Assembly: GCF_004297405.1 (NCBI RefSeq)
Contig: NZ_SCVC01000006.1
Coordinates: 62,001 to 126,000, forward strand
Direction of reading: 5' to 3'
Source of the DNA: Reyranella sp.
GTDB taxonomy: Bacteria; Pseudomonadota; Alphaproteobacteria; Reyranellales; Reyranellaceae
DNA: 64,000 nt
The first letter of the stretch is position 1. Each line of letters starts with the position of its first letter. Positions 60,053 to 64,000 of this stretch are shown here, piece by piece. The notes below the pieces were generated by a model. The model saw nothing but the letters and a program-made list of their open reading frames with translations. It searched no databases and was not told the DNA's origin. The translations under genes and the position numbers were made by a program.

Positions 60053-61299
60053 AGTGGCCGTGCCTCCGCTAGCGGACGAGCCTGAGACAGAAACAGCCAC
60101 AGAAGCCCTGCCACCTGCAGGACGAACAGCGCGCCGTAGGACCAGGTGTAGCCGTCGGTCGCGTAGCCGGTTGCCGTGCGTGGCCACAGGTCGACGATCT
60201 TTCCGATCGCCCATTGCAGGGCGAAGATCATGGTGAAGACGACGAGGTTCGAGCTGGTGCTGACCCGGCCGGCATAGTGCGCCGGGAAGGAGCGTGCCAG
60301 CAGCGGCATGTACTGGATCGGATAGGCGCCGAGGAAGCCGAACAGTAGCCACGCGAGCACGGGCTGGAACGAGGGCAGGAAGGCGAGCCAGGCGCAGACC
60401 AGCGCGAAGAGCATGCTGACCAGGGTGGAGGAGGCGAAGTCGCTCACGCCCACGCGACGGAAGGCACCCGACAGCACGCCGCTCAGCGCAAAGCCTAACG
60501 TCATGGTGGCCGTCGTGTAGAGCTGGATGTCGGCGCGCACATCCCTGTCGGCGATGCCGCCGACGTCGCGCAGCCACGGCCCGATCCACAAGGTGATGCT
60601 GGCGATGAAGGCGACTTGTTGGAACGTGAGCAGCGGCTGGATGCGCCAGAAGAAGCCGTCGGTCAGCACGATGCCGGTGATCTGGAACTGTTCACGCAAC
60701 GTGCCTTGTGCCTTGGGTGTGCCACGTTCCGGCACGACCACGAACAGGATCGCCGCGGTGACAAGGCAGAACCCGGCCAGCCAGAAGAACAGGCCCTGCC
60801 AGCTCATGATCGAGAGCGACCATTGAATGGGGAGGGTGGCGGCCATCGAGCCAAGCCCGCCCGCCATCATGTGGAAGCCGGTGATCAGCCCCCAGCGCTC
60901 CGGCGGATACCAGAGTGTGATCGCCTTGATGGCGGCCATCAGCCCGCCGGCGAAGCCCAGTCCGATGAGCACACGTGCGACGACCAGCTCGCCGAGCGAG
61001 AAGCTGAGGCCAAACAAGGCTGACCCGATGCCGGCCATCGCCAGCAGCACGGTCTGCACCTTGCGCGGCCCGTAGCGGTCGAGCATGACGCCCAGCACCG
61101 GCTGGCAGCCCGCGAAGAACAGGAAGAAGGCGGAGGTGAGGAGGCCGAGGTCGCCCGCGGTGATGCCGACATCCCGTTCGAGATACGGGAAGATGACCGC
61201 ATTCACGCCACGGAAGATGTAGGAGAGGAAGTAAGCGAGCGCGAAGGGTAGAAAGACGCGCAGCAGCAGCGTGGCGAATGTAGGGGCGTTTCCGGTCAT
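60040..61299 (-). CDS. MFS transporter
   Basis: 419 residues with 12 predicted membrane helices. Typical motifs are FLSYIFRGVNAVIFPYLERD in helix 1 and the A-motif-like loop GVMLDRYGPRKVQTVLLAMA, then VLIGLGFAGGLMAAIKAITL. The subgroup resembles nitrate/cyanate-type or general metabolite permeases; substrate unknown. The end converges on mipZ within a shared hairpin. It is divergent from the vWA-like gene, with a 63-base spacer. Confidence 0.85.
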   Translation of the reverse strand: MTGNAPTFATLLLRVFLPFALAYFLSYIFRGVNAVIFPYLERDVGITAGDLGLLTSAFFLFFAGCQPVLGVMLDRYGPRKVQTVLLAMAGIGSALFGLSFSLGELVVARVLIGLGFAGGLMAAIKAITLWYPPERWGLITGFHMMAGGLGSMAATLPIQWSLSIMSWQGLFFWLAGFCLVTAAILFVVVPERGTPKAQGTLREQFQITGIVLTDGFFWRIQPLLTFQQVAFIASITLWIGPWLRDVGGIADRDVRADIQLYTTATMTLGFALSGVLSGAFRRVGVSDFASSTLVSMLFALVCAWLAFLPSFQPVLAWLLFGFLGAYPIQYMPLLARSFPAHYAGRVSTSSNLVVFTMIFALQWAIGKIVDLWPRTATGYATDGYTWSYGALFVLQVAGLLWLFLSQARPLAEARPLAAD

Positions 61300-61362
61300 G
61301 CTTCGTGTTGGCGCGAATGCGCGCGTGCACCATATTGAACGTGTAACGGAGGGTCAAAGGAC

Positions 61363-62067
61363 GTGGTTGGCGATCGCAAGCTTCCGTCTTCCGCAGGTGC
61401 GAACGAGGTCGACGCCTTCGTGCGCGAAGTCGGCAAGTTGCCGACCACCGCCAAGCCGGGCGGTCGCGGGCGGCTGCTGTTCGCGATGGATGCCACGGCC
61501 AGCCGCGAACCGACCTGGGATCACGCCTGCACCATCCAGGGCGAGATGTTCGTCGCCGCCGATACGCTGGGCGGTCTCGATGTGCGGCTCGCCTTCTATC
61601 GCGGCTTCGACGAATTCAAGGTGAGCAAGTGGACGTCGGACGGCCGCGAACTGGCGCGTCTCATGAGCGCCGTGCGCTGCCTCGCCGGCCGCACCCAGAT
61701 CGCGCGCTTCCTGCGCTATGCCGGCGACCAGAAGCGCGAAAGCCGGCTCGATGCCGTGGTGTTCGTGGGCGACTGCTGCGAGGAGGATGTCGATGCCGTC
61801 GGCCATGAGGCCGGCCAGCTCGGCTTGCTCGGCCTGCCGGTGTTCGTCTTCCAGGAAGGCGACGATCGCGTGGCCTCGCGGCTCTTCCCGCAGATCGCCA
61901 AGCTGACGCGCGGCGCCTACTGCAGGTTCGATCGCTCCAGCCCCGACCAGCTCAAACGCCTGCTGGGCGCGGTGGCGGCCTATGCCGCCGGCGGCCGCGC
62001 CGCGCTCCTGAAGTATGGCAAGGATCAGGGCGGCGCTGCCGCACTTCTCACCAACCAGATGAAGTGA
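61363..62067 (+). CDS. vWA-like domain protein
   Basis: 234 residues. A vWA-type core: LLFAMDATASREPTWDHACT (a MIDAS-like DxTxS in place of DxSxS), then LDVRLAFYRGFDEFKVSKW and AVVFVGDCCEEDVDAVGHEA. There is no signal peptide or membrane helix. GTG start at 61363 with GGAGGG upstream. Family function is unclear. It may coordinate a divalent metal through the DATAS loop and mediate protein contacts. Confidence 0.7.
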   Translation: MVGDRKLPSSAGANEVDAFVREVGKLPTTAKPGGRGRLLFAMDATASREPTWDHACTIQGEMFVAADTLGGLDVRLAFYRGFDEFKVSKWTSDGRELARLMSAVRCLAGRTQIARFLRYAGDQKRESRLDAVVFVGDCCEEDVDAVGHEAGQLGLLGLPVFVFQEGDDRVASRLFPQIAKLTRGAYCRFDRSSPDQLKRLLGAVAAYAAGGRAALLKYGKDQGGAAALLTNQMK

Positions 62068-62090
62068 TCGCTCTTTCAAGGGAGAACATC

Positions 62091-62543
62091 ATGGCCGATG
62101 TCGCGACCGCTCTTGCGCCGGGTATTGTCGTTGTCGAGGACAACGGGACCGGACCTTTCTCCGAGACGGTGCGCAGTGGCGTGCATGTGCTGGCCGCCGA
62201 CGAACCGGTCGCGAAGGGCGGCAACGATACCGGACCCGATCCCTATGCTTATCTGCTTGCCGGCTTAGGCGCCTGCACGGCGATGACGCTGCGTATGTAT
62301 GCGCGGCAGAAGAAGTGGCCGCTGGAGAAGGTGAGGGTGCAGCTCCAGCACGACAAGATCCACGCCGCCGACTGCGAGAGCTGCGAGACCAAGGAAGGCA
62401 AGGTCGACCGCATCCAGCGGACCATCGAACTCGAGGGGCCGCTCGACGACGAGCAACGCAAGCGGCTCATGGAAATCGCCGACCGCTGCCCCGTGCACCG
62501 CACGCTCACGTCGGAGATCCTGATCCAGACGAGTGCTCGTTAG
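62091..62543 (+). CDS. OsmC family protein (peroxide/thiol stress)
   Basis: 150 residues. The two catalytic-type Cys lie in [20 protein letters not shown] and DRCPVHRTL, as in OsmC/Ohr peroxidases. An insertion with a CESC pair ([12 protein letters not shown]) lies between them. It reduces organic hydroperoxides in related proteins. Start ATG 62091 follows GGGAGAAC. It precedes the acyl-CoA dehydrogenase gene by two bases. Confidence 0.85.
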   Translation: MADVATALAPGIVVVEDNGTGPFSETVRSGVHVLAADEPVAKGGNDTGPDPYAYLLAGLGACTAMTLRMYARQKKWPLEKVRVQLQHDKIHAADCESCETKEGKVDRIQRTIELEGPLDDEQRKRLMEIADRCPVHRTLTSEILIQTSAR

Positions 62544-62545
62544 CG

Positions 62546-63757
62546 ATGAACGTTTCGGAAGGTGCATCGAAGCTGCGCGCGGCTGTCGACACGTTCTTCA
62601 ACGAAGAGGTACTGCCGCGGCATCGCGACTGGGCGGCTCACGTTGCCCGGCATCCGGGCTCGCCGCCTTTCCTCGCCGGGTTGCGGGCACGGGCGCGTGA
62701 GCGTGGCTTGTGGAACCTCTGGCAGCCGGATCGCCTGAGCAATCGCGACTACGCGCCGATTGCCGAGATCACGGGCCGCCTGCCCTGGGCGTCCGAAGTG
62801 TTCAACGGCCAGGCGCCCGATGTCCCGAACATGATCATGCTGCAGCATGCCGCGACCCCGGCGCAGAAGCAGCGCTGGCTGGAGCCGCTGCTGGAAGGCC
62901 GCATCCGCTCCGCCTTCGGAATGACCGAACCCGACGTGGCGTCCTCGGACGCCACCAACATCGCCACGAGCCTGCGGCGCGACGGTGGCGAGTGGGTCGT
63001 CAACGGACGCAAGTGGTACATCACCGGCGGTGCCCATCCCGATTGCGCCTTCGTCATTGTCATGGGGGTCTCGCGCCCCGAGGCGTCGCGCACCGGCCGG
63101 CATTCCTGCGTGATCGTGCCGATGGAGACGCCTGGCCTGAAGGTCGTGCGCGAGCTGCGCTTTCTCGGCTGGGAGGACAGCATCGCTCCCATCGCCGAGC
63201 TTGAGTTTCGCGACGTGCGAGTGCCACTCGAAAACCTGCTGGGCGAAGAGGGCGAGGGTTTCGCCGCGGCGCAGGTGCGGTTGGGGCCGGCGCGGTTGCA
63301 CCATTGCATGCGGGCCATCGGGACCTGCGAGGTGCTGGTCGAGTTGATGATGGCGCGGGCGGCCGAGCGGAGCACTTTCGGCCGCACCGTCATCGACTAC
63401 GACGCAACCCAGCACGCGATTGCACGGTCGCGCATCGAGATCAATCAGGCGCGGCTGCTGGTGCTGCACACCGCCGAACGGCTGGACGCCGACGGCCATC
63501 ACGCGGCGTGGCGCGACGTTTCAATGGTCAAGGTCGCGGTGCCGGAGATGGCGCAGCGCGTTGCCGATCGTGCGCTGCAATTGTTCGGCGCCATGGGTGG
63601 CAGCGACGATGCACCCATTCACCGTGCCTTCGCCGTTGCCCGCATGCTGCGCATTGCCGACGGCCCCGACGAAGTTCACCTGCGCCAGATCTTCCGCGCC
63701 GAACCGCCGGCACGATGGCGAGTCGCCGACTCGCCCTACATCACGCCGGGCGCTTAA
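62546..63757 (+). CDS. Acyl-CoA dehydrogenase (ACAD10/11-like)
   Basis: 403 residues. FAD-binding motifs are [16 protein letters not shown] and [16 protein letters not shown]. The C-terminal segment is [20 protein letters not shown] and [12 protein letters not shown], whose GPDE region resembles ACAD10/11 proteins. It catalyses alpha-beta desaturation of an acyl-CoA in the cytoplasm. Start ATG 62546 is two bases after the OsmC stop, so the genes are likely cotranscribed. The 3' end overlaps a convergent gene by four bases. Confidence 0.88.
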   Translation: MNVSEGASKLRAAVDTFFNEEVLPRHRDWAAHVARHPGSPPFLAGLRARARERGLWNLWQPDRLSNRDYAPIAEITGRLPWASEVFNGQAPDVPNMIMLQHAATPAQKQRWLEPLLEGRIRSAFGMTEPDVASSDATNIATSLRRDGGEWVVNGRKWYITGGAHPDCAFVIVMGVSRPEASRTGRHSCVIVPMETPGLKVVRELRFLGWEDSIAPIAELEFRDVRVPLENLLGEEGEGFAAAQVRLGPARLHHCMRAIGTCEVLVELMMARAAERSTFGRTVIDYDATQHAIARSRIEINQARLLVLHTAERLDADGHHAAWRDVSMVKVAVPEMAQRVADRALQLFGAMGGSDDAPIHRAFAVARMLRIADGPDEVHLRQIFRAEPPARWRVADSPYITPGA

Positions 63758-64000
63758 GCCCCCATCAGCCTCGCGGTCCAGCCGCCGGGCAGCACGGCGC
63801 CCAGCCAGACGGCGGCTTTGGTACCGATAGGGAAGGCGATGCGGGCGCGGTTGTTGGCGAGGCCGCGACGGATGATCGAGGAGGCACGCGCCGAACTCAT
63901 CAGGAAGGGCATGGGGAAAGGGGCGCCCGCCGTCATGCGGCTGACGACGAAGCCGGGGCAGATCACGCTGACGCCGATGCCGTGCTTCTTCAGCACGTAA
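63754..64000 (-). CDS. Short-chain dehydrogenase/reductase, C-terminal part (5' end outside window)
   Basis: The last 80 or so residues of an SDR-like protein (HGIGVSVICPGFVVSRMTAG is the typical CPGxxxT-type segment after the catalytic Tyr-Lys). The gene continues beyond base 64000, so the catalytic motifs and Rossmann start are not visible. Convergent with the acyl-CoA dehydrogenase. Confidence 0.75.
   Translation of the reverse strand, partial: YVLKKHGIGVSVICPGFVVSRMTAGAPFPMPFLMSSARASSIIRRGLANNRARIAFPIGTKAAVWLGAVLPGGWTARLMGA

Overview
The window looks like chromosomal DNA of a high-GC alphaproteobacterium. The evidence is a MipZ division ATPase, a type A L31 ribosomal protein without cysteines, frataxin CyaY, a cysG-DUF2849-sulfite reductase-DUF934 operon, and many tripartite-type (Bug/TctC) receptors. 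A Rhodospirillales or Reyranella-like lineage is my inference, not something the sequence proves. No rRNA, tRNA, CRISPR array, phage or insertion sequence was found. No gene-free stretch exceeds about 300 bases.

Bases 1-14958 form one long plus-strand catabolic and uptake cluster. It holds a branched-chain-type ABC importer with a LivM-LivG fusion, an FCD-type GntR regulator, a Bug receptor, a CoxL-type molybdenum hydroxylase subunit without its partners, three different extradiol-dioxygenase-like genes, two fumarylacetoacetate-hydrolase-family genes, an alpha/beta hydrolase, a carboxymuconolactone-decarboxylase-like gene and a RidA gene. Together they suggest import, hydroxylation, ring cleavage and ketoacid processing of an aromatic or heteroaromatic compound. 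RidA is bracketed by two copies of a modular element made of five hairpins.

Bases 15100-28200 hold an Hsp20 gene with a sigma-32-like promoter, the siroheme and sulfite reductase operon with a small membrane ORF at its head, a dipeptide-type binding protein between two paralogous minus-strand genes, two divergent lipoproteins, an Ada-Ogt DNA repair pair in which Ada has lost its glycosylase core, and a cysteine-rich HTH regulator divergent from an MFS-DUF2252 operon.

Bases 28200-37350 hold a 1075-residue surface-type protein, two small alpha+beta proteins, an orphan molybdopterin oxidoreductase, rpmE, cyaY and an exporter-type ABC protein. Bases 37382-39966 encode a minus-strand operon: Bug receptor, a cysteine-rich 358-residue protein, and a UGSC-family selenoprotein. 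Its in-frame TGA hides the second half of the gene from normal ORF calling and is followed by a hairpin matching the E. coli fdhF SECIS in loop sequence and distance. This is the most interesting item in the window.

Bases 40190-43729 hold an AbrB-Doc toxin-antitoxin pair with a palindromic operator, an acyl-CoA synthetase and a ClpP-like membrane protein. Bases 43779-55621 are three tandem autotransporters with almost identical beta-barrels and different passengers, followed by a divergent possible regulator. Bases 56890-64000 hold another molybdopterin oxidoreductase, mipZ, an MFS transporter, a vWA-like protein, an OsmC protein, an acyl-CoA dehydrogenase and the tail of a short-chain dehydrogenase.
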